64,000 nt of DNA from contig JAGMUV010000005.1 in assembly GCA_020744425.1 (NCBI GenBank), positions 3,410,001 to 3,474,000 on the forward strand, given 5' to 3'. This document shows, in pieces, positions 11,193-22,554 of the stretch. Position numbers and translations under genes: made by a program. Numbering within the stretch: the first letter of the stretch is position 1; the number at the start of each line of letters is the position of its first letter. The DNA comes from Dactylonectria macrodidyma (Eukaryota; Ascomycota; Sordariomycetes; Hypocreales; Nectriaceae). Below the pieces are notes generated by a model that saw only the letters and a list, made by a program, of their open reading frames with translations, searched no databases and was not told where the DNA came from.

Positions 11193-11611
11193 AGAAACAC
11201 TATGGGTAAAGAACATCTCGGGCGTCTTCCTTAGAAAAAACCTAATCCCTACATGGAATCGTTTTGACGCATTCGCTCACAAGGTTGACCCGCATCCTGT
11301 CAAGTCTAGAGGTAGCTTGGGTTGATCAAAAGAAGCGTGAGTTTTCACGTGACCGCGCTCCAATCTCGCGTTGCCCCGTCAAAGTTATGGCCTAATTACA
11401 CCGTCATGCATTGCTGACCATAGCGTTCATCATCACAGGTTGTCAACGTTCCATCAGAATTATCCCCAGGTCAAATATCAACAATCTCTCTTTCGGGGTC
11501 AAAACATTTCTATGTCCACTATTCCCAACATCCCCTGAAGTTGGACTACTCAATCGATCTTCACGTCCCGCTGCATTCCCCATCAATCCATACCCCACCC
11601 TTGTGGTCAAG
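11193..11611. other. Spacer between SKI8 and POLD4
   Basis: No gene. It holds the SKI8 3' end and the POLD4 leader. A longer frame opens upstream in phase with POLD4, but 11612 is the first ATG that gives a sensible N-terminus. Confidence 0.5.
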
Positions 11612-12292
11612 ATGCCTACGACCCGGAGATCCATTGGGGGTGCCCGTGGGGTCCCTGCGAAAGGCCAATCGACTCTTCTCAGCTTCTCAAACAAGGTGAC
11701 GAAGAGCGTGCCCAAGGACACCAAGAATGCTATCATTTCACCGGCACTCGCCAAGGTCGAAGTCCCTGAACCGGTCAAGGAGGAGGAGCTTGCGGCGGTG
11801 ATCATCGATGAGCCTGAGGCCAATGATCCCGAAGAACAGGAAGTCGAAAAAGAAGAAGAAGAAGAAGAAGAAGAAGTGGAGGCTGTTTCTGAAGTGGAGG
11901 AAGTGCCCGAGAAGTCAGAGGCAGAGCTGCAAGCAGAGCAGATCACCGATGCCCAGATCAAGAAGTATTGGAAGGGCATTGAGGACCAATGGAAATCCCC
12001 ACGAGTCCACCAGGAAGGCTTGTCGCTGCAAGAGAAGGTCTTGAGGTATTTTGATGTGAGCTCACAATATGGGGTAAGTCATCCATTCTTTCTACTTTGC
12101 CATGTTGTCTGACGTCAACAGCCTTGTATCGGAACGCCTCGAATGAAGCGATGGCAGAGAGCGGAGCGTCTGGGCCTCAACCCCCCTGTCGAGGTTCTGG
12201 CTGTTTTGCTCAAGGAAGAGAACAAGGGCGTCAAGAACATCAATACTGCGCATATGGATGAAATTCTCAACTCATCAACTGTTGGTCAATGA
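11612..12292 (+). CDS. POLD4: DNA polymerase delta subunit 4 (Cdm1/POLD4)
   Basis: Smallest subunit of replicative DNA polymerase delta, nuclear. Exons 11612-12073 and 12122-12292 (GTAAGT...CAACAG) give 210 residues. The family core crosses the splice: KVLRYFDVSSQYG, then PCIGTPRMKRWQRAERLGLNPP, as in fission yeast Cdm1. Near residue 20, QSTLLSFS resembles a PCNA-interacting (PIP) box, although the final aromatic is Ser. The middle is very acidic: a GAA-rich tract at about 11846-11876 encodes a run of Glu, probably a flexible linker. It ends 196 bases from the convergent QNG1 stop. Confidence 0.92.
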
Positions 12293-12488
12293 GCATCTGG
12301 TTGATAATCAAGGTTTGGTCGGATTTGGGGAGTTGCGGCGTCTTTGGTTTGCCTGCGAGGCTCTTTGTCTTTGTTCTAAACTATTCTATTCACCCATGCG
12401 GCTGAACCAAACATCGTGTCTATATGCTAAATCCTACGCGGCCAGCGTTGTGTATCGGGGTTTCGATCCTGGCAGTACCCACCTGCAT

Positions 12489-13759
12489 CTAGTACCAGAT
12501 GCTTCTCGTTCGATGGTGTGGAGTTGATTCTGTGCCGGAAGCCTCCTGTTCTTTCGCGGTATCATAGAGGAAGAAATCGATCAATATGGCATTGACGTAA
12601 GCATCAGGGTGCTTTCGCTTGATCTCGCGCCGTATCAACTCAACGCACCAAACGCTGCAAGCTGTTACGCATTAGCCTAGATCGCATCGTGGCGCATAGC
12701 GACAATTTACTTGCCACGCAGTTGCACCTCCCATGTCGACCCGCTTTCTATCATCTTCTTGTCATTGATGGCTGTTGCAATGCCCGGACAGCAGTACAAT
12801 GCGCCAAGAGAGATGAGGATCTGGGGGATACGGTAGTCGGCGAACATGGTGATTTTGTCAATGTCGTAGAATTCGCCATATGACTCTCCGTTGAAGCAAG
12901 CCCAAAGGTCGGCAACCAAGATCTGCGCGCGCTTGAGGAACCGAATCATCTTGCCATCCTCAAAGCGGTGCTCATCACGGAAGCAGTCAAAGTCCTCGGC
13001 GAGAAGGTTGACGAGCTGTGCAGCCGAGCCGTCGGCAGCATCCACCAGGTTCGTGATGGAGAAGTCGTAACGCTGGATCTAGATGTTAGGACGCTTAAAG
13101 AAAAAATTACACAGGAGATTTACCTCATCAAGAACCTGAGCTGCCTCACGGAGACAGTCGAGTCGTTCTTGTAACAAAGGCATCTTCTCTTCAGTGCATG
13201 ATCGGAACACATGACTCAGAGATTCCAGGTTGCACTCGTTTTCATTTTGCCAGTATTGAGGATCGGTAATGGGGATACCTTGAGCCAGAATGGAAGGCCA
13301 TGTTAACCACGTTGACGATTTATGATACAAGTAAGCAAGCGACTGACCTTCGTCTAGAGCTCTTTGAAGCGATGCAACCAGGCTCCAATAACCAGTCCAC
13401 CTCTTTCCGCGGTACTCGACGGAAAACCGCTCATCATCGGGTAGTTCGGACCAGAAAGAGAAGTTCAACAGGTCCATGGTGAAGATGAATGCGACTGTGC
13501 TCTCATCCTTGGACTTTGGGTGCAGCTCGTGGTCCGACCAAGTAGCGGTGGAGTATCCCTTCTTTTGCATTTGCGAGTAGATGGACTCAGCAGCGTTCTT
13601 GGAGGCACGCATGTCAATAGCCACATCTATGCAGGTGTCGTAGACATGCTCGACAGTTTTGAGGACGCCAGTCTCAGGCTCGGCCTTGACATCGAGTTTT
13701 CCTTGGAGGTGTTGACGGAGAAGCTCAAGGAGCTCAGGATCCGCTTCGTCGTCAGACAT
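12489..13759 (-). CDS. QNG1: Queuosine 5'-phosphate N-glycosylase/hydrolase (queuosine salvage, DUF2419)
   Basis: Releases queuine from queuosine 5'-phosphate so that the base can be put back into tRNA; fungi do not make queuine and must salvage it. Minus-strand exons 13348-13759, 13124-13278, 12715-13078 and 12489-12661 give 367 residues. Family hallmarks: FTMDLLNFSFWSELP, YRGKRWTGYWSL, LWACFNGESYGEF, ADYRIPQILISLGAL and, in the last exon, CSVWCVELIRRE and ILIDFFLYD. The third intron begins GCAAGT rather than GT (GC-AG type, 12662-12714). Reading through it stops after two codons (protein ends LRGK) and loses the conserved C-terminus. All other donors are GT. The start is the first ATG and gives a short acidic N-terminus. 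Confidence 0.93.
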
Positions 13760-14327
13760 TTTTGATGAATCTCGGGTCTACGGTGTAACTACGAGAGATG
13801 TGGAAAAGAGACAGAAATCAAGAAATCATGAGAATGAGTGGTGACGGGGCGAGTTTGTCGGATGGAGACTGAAAGTGATGGTGTTTGTTACTGTTTGATT
13901 CAGAAAAGATCTTGTCGTGGGGCTCGAAACTACCAAGGCGCAAAGATTACAGGGCAGCCCCGCGGTTTTTTTTTAGAGTGGCTAGGGCATCTAAGGTAAT
14001 AACGGAAGGCGTAAGTTCTGGGAGGCAACAGCGCCGAGAGACCTTGCTTGAACGGGAACAAGCAGGGTGAATTCCTGGGCACAACCTACCTGGACGGGAA
14101 GTGAAGAAGAATGAAAAAATCAAAAATCAAAGACTGTACATGGGTTACCGAAACGATCTGCAAGGCCAATTGGCCCATGGCGTCACTTTGTAGTACCTGC
14201 ATTATTGCGTTCAGGTTCTGGGATCGATTGCTACCGGCCAGACAGCCAACTAGCAGCTGATCAGCAAGTCCACACTCACACCACCTGTCGACAGGTAGAA
14301 GAGTCCTTGAGTGAATGATCTAGTGAC

Positions 14328-14359
<32 letters not shown>

Positions 14360-14688
14360 GCCACCAATTAGCGCATCGCATTCACTACGATTCGTCCCCG
14401 GTTGGTCGATCTGCGGCACTGTGCGTGAATGCAATTGGCCACTGCATGCCTCCCAGCCGTCTTTTGGGTCACTGGAAAACAGCACTCCACTGCTTCCACT
14501 GCGCCTACCTAGGCCTTCGTCCGCCGTCACTAAGGACCAAGTCCAGCTGATGCACCTCGCGCGACTACTTCTCTCCTACCTGCATATTCACGCGACCGCA
14601 TGCGCGCAGTCTTTGAACCATTCTACTGCCCTCTTCCGACCCGACATTTGTGCCCATCGTGTGACAGCGACAACGATCGACTACGTCC
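13760..14688. promoter_or_regulatory. Shared upstream region of QNG1 and UBA2
   Basis: This 929-base interval lies between divergent starts. It contains a CAGA microsatellite (14328-14357) and, close to UBA2, a CT-rich leader with an upstream ATG at 14550 whose frame overlaps the UBA2 start. Confidence 0.5.
14328..14357. repeat. CAGA microsatellite
   Basis: About 7.5 uninterrupted CAGA units, 330-360 bases upstream of the UBA2 start codon. Confidence 0.9.
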
Positions 14689-14774
14689 ATGATGGATGCG
14701 ACGAGCGCTGCGAACCAGGACGAGGCTGCACCTGCGGCTTCGGCGCCGCAACATCAACAGCAACAACAGCATGA
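14550..14774 (+). promoter_or_regulatory. Upstream ORF overlapping the UBA2 start
   Basis: An ATG at 14550 opens a frame that runs through the first UBA2 ATGs (14689 and 14692) in another phase and stops at 14774. If the transcript begins upstream of 14550, this frame would reduce initiation at 14689. It ends before the next in-frame UBA2 ATG at 14854. Confidence 0.4.
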
Positions 14775-17229
14775 ACATCCTCCTCAACAACCCGAACAAC
14801 AACCTTCGCAGCCTGTCGCGACAGGCCAACCCCCCCAGAAACGATCACCCGTCATGAAGCGCGATGGTTTCAACCACCAGTCGCTCGGCGCGTCTCTGAA
14901 CACCGCTGTCAAACAGGTACGTGCAACAGCCGCGAGCCGCCCACCCGGACCGAGTCCCCCTCGAGTCCAACACGAAACCTCGCCCAATAACCTTCTCGAC
15001 GATCCTGATCTTCGATCCCAACTCTGCGATCCGATGATGTATCCGATCAGAATATCTGTCTGACCAAAATGTCTCTCCGTCTCTGGACTAACCTTGCTTG
15101 CATAGTCTCGCGTGCTGATGGTTGGTGCTGGTGGTATCGGCTGTGAGCTTCTTAAGAACCTGGTGCTGACTGGCTTTGGCGAAATTCACATTGTCGACCT
15201 CGACACCATCGATCTCTCCAATCTGAACCGACAGTTTCTCTTCGGACACGAGCATATCAAGAAATCCAAAGCTTTGGTACGTCCGACGTACCGGGACCAA
15301 TCATCGCATTGGTCGTTAACAAGTCACAGGTCGCCAAAGAAGTAGCCCAGCGATTCAACCCGAACGTCAAGATCGTGGCCCACCACGCCAACATCAAGGA
15401 CGCTGAGTTCTCCGTTTCGTGGTTCCGCGAGTTTCGTATCGCTTTCAATGCTCTCGACAACTTGGAGGCGAGACGTCATGTGAACAAGATGTGTTTGGCT
15501 GCCGATGTTCCACTCATTGAGAGTGGTACGACCGGCTTCAACGGCCAAGTGCAGGTGATCAAGAAGGGGATCACGGCGTGCTACGACTGCACGCCCAAGG
15601 AGACGCCAAAGTCATTCCCTGTTTGTACCATCCGAAGCACGCCCAGCCAGGCTATCCATTGCATCGTCTGGGGGAAAAGTTACCTACTCAAGTGCGTTCC
15701 CAAGTCCCTACTGAACCACAGAGGTGTGTGCTGACAAGACTTTGCAGCGAGATATTCGGCACCAGTGAAGACCAGTCTGCATTTGACCACACCTCTGATG
15801 GTGATAATGGTGAGTTTATTGCCATTCTCGTCCATACAGCCAACTAAGTGGAAACAGCCCAAGAGATTGAAGAACTCAAGAAGGAGTCTGATGCCCTGAA
15901 GATGATTCGTGAAGCTGTCGGCACCCCCCAGTTCCCTCAAATGCTTTTCGACAAGGTCTTCGATGCCGACATCGAAAGACTGCGTTCTGTTGAAGACATG
16001 TGGAAGTCGCGAAAGGCACCGGAGCCTTTGAAGTATGACAAGGTTTTGTCGGATGCCAGCGAAGCTCTTACGTCGAAAGATGCTGTCCTTAACGATGATC
16101 AGCGAACGTGGTCCCTCGAGGAGAGCCTGGTGGTCTTCAACGACAGCCTCGATAGGCTGAGCAAGCGAATTATGGAACTGAAGAAGAATAAACGTCCCGA
16201 GGACCCGGAGCCCATCATCACCTTCGACAAGGATGACATTGATACACTCGATTTTGTTGCTGCAAGTGCCAATATTCGTTCAACGATCTTCGGCATTGAG
16301 AGTAAGTCGCGATTCGATATTAAACAGATGGCCGGCAACATCATCCCTGCCATTGCCACCACCAATGCTATTGTGGCAGGTCTCTGTGTGTTGCAGTCAT
16401 TCAAAGTCCTGAAGGGCGAGTATGCCCAGTCCAAGGAGGTTAGTTTGATTCCCCATAGTTGGTGTGTCATCTAGTTTCCACCTAACGCAATCCAGGTCTT
16501 CTTGACTCCGTTCGCCCCAGCCCGTCTCCTTGCCCCCGATAGGTCTCGAGAACCCAATACCGACTGTCCGGTCTGCAGTGTCCACAACACCCACATCGTT
16601 GTAGACCTATCTCGGGCGACCTTAAACGACATCGTCGAAGACTTCATCAAGGCCAAGTTAGGATTTGAAAGAAAGGAATTCGTCGTCAGCAACGACGTTG
16701 GTATCTTGTACGACTTTGACGAGACCGACAATCTCCCTAAGAAACTGAGCGACCTGGGTGAGAATTTTCACAGTCATCCTTATTTTCTCCATTATCTAAC
16801 TATGAAACAGGGATCCAGAAGGACTCATTTCTGACCGTCATTGATGACGATGACGACGACACGTTTGTCAACATTGTCATTAATATCCAAGAAGGGTTCG
16901 TGTGCAATTCTCACAAGCAAGCATCAGCGGCTAATTAGAGTAGGACAATCGACGCCGACAAGAAGCCTTTCGAAGTCACATTCACGGATACTCCTCAGAT
17001 CCCACGAAAGCCCAAGAAGCCGCAGCCCGCTGTGGCAAATGGCAACGGACAACAGAACGGTCAGCACAGTGCTGACGACGATGTCATCATCGATGTTGAG
17101 CCAAAGACTCTCAAGCGATCTCACCCGGGTGATACTGAACAGCCACTAAAGAAGGCCAAGATTGCCGAATCTACCCCAGATGTGGTGGTGGTGGAGGACG
17201 CCGGGGGAGCAATCGTCATTGACGACTGA
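14689..17229 (+). CDS. UBA2: SUMO-activating enzyme subunit 2 (E1 catalytic subunit)
   Basis: With Aos1 it activates SUMO by adenylation and thioester formation, then passes it to Ubc9, mainly in the nucleus. Eight exons: 14689-14916, 15106-15276, 15330-15691, 15748-15809, 15858-16438, 16496-16757, 16811-16895 and 16944-17229, giving 678 residues. The nucleotide-binding loop [14 protein letters not shown] lies at about 80-93. The catalytic cysteine is about Cys232 in [12 protein letters not shown]. Zinc ligands are CYDC and CPVC. The ubiquitin-fold part follows, and the tail carries basic KRSHPGD and PLKKAKI nuclear-signal-like stretches plus acidic VVVVED and IVIDD. The first 55 residues are a Gln/His/Pro-rich extension absent from most Uba2 proteins; Met56 (14854) would give the usual N-terminus. 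It ends 49 bases from the convergent reductase. Confidence 0.95.
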
Positions 17230-17278
17230 TTGATATGCCTAAGGCAAACGAAGATTGCGCTATTCCTGGATAGATGCA

Positions 17279-18423
17279 TCATGCTGCACTCAATCCACCG
17301 TCGAGATTGAGGACGCAGTTATTGGCAAAAGCGTTTGAGGCGAGAAAGACGGCAGCATCGGCGATTTCCTCTGGATCACCCACGCGGTTCAGGGGGGTAT
17401 CCTTGAGGAAGGCTGCTTGCAATTCTGGCTTGAGATCTAAAAAGGCGTGTTGTATATTAACATTGGTCCTTCAGGATGAAGGGGTTTTGAGGGACATGGC
17501 AGCTCAGTTATGAGGGGATGGTGCAGACTTACAATCCCACATTGGGCTGGCTACCCAGCCAGGAAGCAGAGCGTTCACGCGGATGGATCGGGGACCAAGC
17601 TCACGGCAAAGAGCACGAGTGAAACCTGCGAGGATGTTAGAGGCATCTATTGCCATTGTACAGTACACTTGTGAAAAAACACATCAAAAGGAAAACAGGG
17701 ACGATTTATGAAGCAAATTTCACATACCGACCACGCCTGCCTTTGAGGCGGCATATGCTGTGGCTCCAGATCCGCCTTTGGTGGCCATGAGGCTGGAGAC
17801 GTTGATGATGCAGCCTGATGGGGGTGTAAATGAGTTTATGATTCTGGTGGCCCCCTAAAAAAAAACGAAGGTGCCCTACCATAAGAGCGGACTCTGGCAT
17901 GCTTGCATACCAGCATAGTGGCCATCAAGTTTGTGTTGAGGACGTCTCTGAGTTCTTGCTCTGATGTTCTTTTGAGGAAGGAAGTTTGGGAGATGCCAGC
18001 ACAATTGACGAGTATGTCAACCGGGCCAACTGTAGTATCCTGGTCCTATATATCTTGTCAATGACGACATTGAGTTTTGAAGGAACGATATCTCGGCGAA
18101 TGAAAAGCAAGGCGGCTCACGCTGTTTTGATCTCGTCCTGCAAAGATGTCCTTGATGTTCTCTCCCTGAGAGACATCAAGGCGAATAAAGCGATGCTGCG
18201 ATGGTACACTGCTGTTGGACCGACTCTGAACTGCTTCAGGTGACGAAGAGGAGGGCGGAGGGCGATAAGGAGCTAGGAGAGGCTCGAGCCGAGAACGGGA
18301 CTCGACAACGGAGCGACCGAGGAGGGAAATAACGGCACCCTGACCGGCGAATGCACGGGCGATGTGAGAGCCGATGATGCCGGTGGCCCCGACCACGGCG
18401 CAGTGTTTGCCAGCGAGAGCCAT
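17279..18423 (-). CDS. Short-chain dehydrogenase, FabG/Oar1-like 3-oxoacyl reductase
   Basis: NAD(P)H-dependent SDR that resembles 3-oxoacyl-[ACP] reductases; a role in mitochondrial fatty-acid synthesis (Oar1) is inferred. Minus-strand exons 18121-18423, 17911-18045, 17728-17854, 17533-17625 and 17279-17436 give 271 residues. Motifs: cofactor loop VVGATGIIGSHIA at about 9-21, NCAG, the Ser of INVSS, and catalytic AYAASK (YxxxK). The C-terminal NRVGDPEEIADAAVFLAS and LNLDGG are standard FabG-like elements. The second intron is only 56 bases, and I chose the T9AG acceptor because it keeps the frame; a CATCAG acceptor further on is a less likely alternative. No presequence is obvious, so location is unsure. 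Confidence 0.85.
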
Positions 18424-19974
18424 TGGCTTCAGGGGACTATAGCCTGTAGGGATGAAGCAATTGGACTTGGGGGCGGGAACGTGCGATGGAACGACGTGGC
18501 GGCAGGAGGATTGAGAGATGGTATCTACGTAGGGGATGGCAGAGTTGACAGGGTTGGTTGAGTTGCGAGTGCGAGCTGGGGGTTGAGTGCGAGATGGTGT
18601 TGCGATGGTGTTTTAGGAAGGGAGGGTTGGAACTGTGGCTGCTAGGGGTTAGACTGCATGTTAGCAGGCTATGCCAGTGGGGGATCGTCCGGGGGAGTCC
18701 GCTAACTGCCCTAAAGCTGGGTACCTGCGTTCGCTACACTCTAGCGACGGGATGAGTTACCAGAGATCTATCGAGACAGGTGCAGCACTTAGGTACATGG
18801 CACAAGACCATGATGCCTTGCAATGGGTCTCGATGTCTTGAACAGGGTTCTATAGCTGGATAGACCGTTGGTAGGTGCGAATACCTGGACTCGCTATCCT
18901 TTCTGCAAACGTGTCTCAATGCGTCTTCGTGCATGGTATTGTGGTCTGTCGTCTTGATTAGACGATGCCCAAGTTGGGGAATATCCGGGTCGAGCTGCCA
19001 GTTCGGCCCCATCGTACACGACGTCTTGAAATGTTATGGGTGGATCTAGTGTCGTCTTCCGAGCTGGCTGCCCTGAAACCCCTGTATCTGACACTGCTGA
19101 GTTGTTGGCCACGAGTACGCAGTACGAATATTAAATACCTCTTTCCTCTCCTCTGAACCCTCGGGAGTTGTAAGTGGGCTGCCTCTCAAGGCTGATAGGG
19201 CATGTATACGATGACTGGATGGATACTTTGGACTCAACAACTGATTGGATCTTCCACAAATAGTTGCTAGGTTGGCCCGGAATACAAGTGACATAGTCCG
19301 CTGCTAGATCCTCCCAGAGGAATGAACCCTATGAGACTGGGGAATAGTGACGCACTGCAATTAGCGAATAGCGAAAGGCGAGTAGGAAGCGCGCATTACT
19401 AGTACGCAGGCCGCACTGGCCGACGGCACGGACATGTCGCTTGATCAGTAAAGTCCGTCCCCGCCTGGTGAGACGGGACGGTCAGCATGTCCAATTTGGC
19501 CTGAACCTGCTGTGTTGTCCCTTGAGCATCTTCATTAGGGTGGTCTTTGATCTTAGCAAGTCGACAAAAGAATAGCTCTAACTGTGGTGATGTGCGCAAG
19601 CGTTAGTTGGAAGGTAGAGGCAGTGCAACTTTAGGCGACGCTAGGCTGTGTTAATGGAAGCAACGTGGAAACCACTGCACGATTTTAGGTTTAAACCTCC
19701 GCCTGCCGTGCCTGCCCGTGGGAACCTTCTCCAGACGCCGTCCGCGCCTACCCCGTTCGCGCACCTGGTTTCACCCGCTTCTGCTACTGCCGTCGCCAGC
19801 CCACCCGCCTGCCACTTCCACACATCCAACCGTCCGCATTGCCCCCACATCGGTGTTCTGGAACTTCAATGTTCTCTCGTCGAATCTGTTTTGCGTCTCT
19901 CCTTCATCTTCACCATTGACGTCGTCCCGCCGTGTCTCCCGTCCTCCTCCGCGTCGCTCACAGCCCCCTCCACC
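18424..19974. other. 1.55-kb interval between divergent genes
   Basis: No gene is recognised. It contains the promoter of the reductase (left) and the promoter and CT-rich leader of the LCB3-like gene (right, about 19700-19970). The middle (18600-19600) has only short broken frames. Confidence 0.5.
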
Positions 19975-21930
19975 ATGAGCGACTTGCAAGGCGACGCCAA
20001 ATCGTCCGCCACCAGTGCCACGACCACGACGGCGACCCTCCCGCCAACAGCTCCAGCGGCTAAGGATGGTGAAGCGGTGCCTGACGCTGGGTTGAGGAGC
20101 CTCGATCATTGTAAGTGCAACCGTTGGTTGTCTTCCGCTCTACGCAAATGCGCCTTTGCTAATGCCGTATTTTGTCCTCACTCGTAGACAAGCGCGCCCT
20201 GCCAAAATGGCGATACTCATTGCGCCAGCAGCTGTTGCCCCTGATCCGAATGGAGACGCCATACCTCGCCTGGATGCAGGACAAGATACGAACACCCGCC
20301 CTCGATAGTTACTTTGCCATTACAGCCAACCTCGGAACCCATACTTTCTTCATGATCGGCTTGCCCATATGCTTCTGGTGCGGGCATGCCGCCTTTGGTA
20401 AAGGGTAGGACACCTCGTCTTTCTCCTGGTCTTGCGATGCGATGCGATGTGTTGCGCCATTACGCACTGCCGTTAGCCATGTTGCTTGATTCTGTATGAT
20501 GGCAATGAAGCTGATTGTTGTTCCTCTAGGCTCGTGCACATACTGGCATTCGGCGTCTTTTGGACCGGCTTCATCAAAGACTTCTACTCACTCCCCCGCC
20601 CGCTCTCCCCACCTCTTCACCGCATCACCATGTCCGGCTCCGCTGCCCTCGAGTATGGCTTCCCGTCAACTCATAGCGCCAATGCCGTTTCTGTTGCCTT
20701 GTTGGCAATCCTCAAATTGCGCAGCCCTGACAACACACTCCCACCTACCACGACGCTAGCTCTCGAGTTTCTATCATACTTCTACGCCATCTCCATCATC
20801 TTCGGTCGCCTTTATTGTGGCATGCATGGCTTCCTCGATGTTATTGTTGGCTCAGTTATGGGCGCTGCTATTGCTTGGCTTGAATTCTACTGGGGCCCTC
20901 CGCTGGATCAGTACATGCATGAAAGTACTTGGCTGGCGCCTTTCGTGGCAGGGCTCATCATTTTGGTTCTCGTGCGCATCCATCCGGAGCCCGCAGATGA
21001 CTGCCCTTGCTACGATGATAGCGTGGCCTTTGCTGGCGTTGTAATTGGCCTCGAATTTGGCACCTGGACGTATGGAAAGATTGCTGTAGATCCCTGGGAG
21101 ACGCACGCGCATGGCGGAAGCCCTATCGTTATTTCGCACCTGGACTGGACCACGTACATTGCGAGACTCGTATTTGGCGTTTTTGTCATCTTCGCATGGC
21201 GTGAGACGATGAAGCCTCTTCTTCTGAAGCTTCTCCCTCACCTTTTCCGCATATTCGAACAGGTCGGAGTGAACATGCCTCGGCGCTTCTTTACCCCAGC
21301 CAGTAAGTACGAGTCTGTACCGCCAGGATCTCGCCTGGACACCCTTATTCCTACGGCTTCGGATTTCCCTCGTATGGTTGAAAGTATTCGATACCCCACT
21401 ACTCGAGGTCGATCAGTATCGATTGGTCCCCAGAGCGCTGCCGACGCATACGAAACGCTCGCTTACCGTGAGCGTAGACGGCGCGAGAGCGTCGGCAGCA
21501 ACCGCAGCCTAAAGAGCATGTCGAGTAATTTGGAGCTTCAGACCACCCACGAGGATCATTCAGGCAAGGGTGCTCTTGCATCTGGATCACAGCATCCTCA
21601 TGTGACTGAGTATGAGAGGATGGTGGGCAATGGCGATATTACCGCATCACCGGTGGTCGAGGATGATCCTATCGAGATTCTCGTGACCGAGGAAGACGGT
21701 CTTGGCGAACAGGAGATGTTCTCCCAGCTGGTGAAACCTCGCGTACGGTACGACGTTGAGGTGGTGACAAAACTCATCATCTACACTGGTGAGATCCATT
21801 CAACGGTCGATGATTTTTGCGTCGGTGCTAATTGTGTACAGGAATTGCTTGGTTTGCTGTGGCTATTATCCCTATCTTGTTCGAGCTCGTGGGCTTGGGT
21901 ACAAACCACTTTCAACTTGAAGCGAAATGA
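19975..21930 (+). CDS. LCB3: Dihydrosphingosine 1-phosphate phosphatase, PAP2 family (Lcb3/Ysr3-like)
   Basis: ER membrane phosphatase that removes phosphate from long-chain base phosphates in sphingolipid metabolism. Exons 19975-20110, 20188-20404, 20530-21788 and 21842-21930 give 566 residues. The three PAP2 active-site motifs are present: KDFYSLPRP (about 133), GFPSTHS (about 160) and GRLYCGMHGFLD (about 210). About eight hydrophobic segments surround them. A cytosolic Ser/Arg-rich loop (about 390-500) is followed by a last membrane segment encoded partly in exon 4 (IAWFAVAIIPILFELVGLG). Reading through the last intron would replace this helix with unrelated sequence. The N-terminus is a Ser/Thr/Ala-rich polar region of about 45 residues. 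Confidence 0.92.
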
Positions 21931-22554
21931 GACGAACCGTTTTTGGATTGAGACGGCGCTGCGTTATATTTCATCTCCTTCCAATTCTGGCCGTCTCACG
22001 GACATAATGGCTTAGACATTCTAATTCATGCACATATAGGGTTATGACGACAGGCGTTGCATTTGGTGATGGTTATGATGAGAGTGATCTTTGCGACATG
22101 GCTGCAGATGTAGAGCTACGAATAGCAGCGGAGTTGGTGTCTTTCACAGGAATTGATTATCCCGCGCATTGTTGCCGTCAAGATCCACAAACTTGGAACA
22201 TACCCCTTCTGACTACCCTTTGCACCAAACATTCCCCTTCTATTGGACTCCATCTAGCATTCGCGTCTCGAGGAGAACGAGCCAGCTTTTCGTCGGGCAT
22301 TGGATCACTTGTAATCGTTTTACCCTAAGAGAAAACTATATCTCTTTTCTCCTTCTGGGTGACACCAGAATCATCATTCGCGATCTTCCTGATCTTCTCA
22401 AAACTTCTTGGTCTATGTGCTGTAATGTCATTTCTAGGACCTAAAACAGCTGGGTTGAATGCTCAGGACCATGTCAACTTCCCCGCTCTATGATGCGATG
22501 CAACGAAGGTAATAATGCCGCTCGGAACTAAGAATACCTCTCTGACGGAATGGA
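21931..22554. other. 3' spacer between convergent LCB3 and GUK1
   Basis: This 624-base interval holds both 3' UTRs. Short + strand frames (22044-22444) lack any recognisable feature and I see no gene. Confidence 0.5.
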
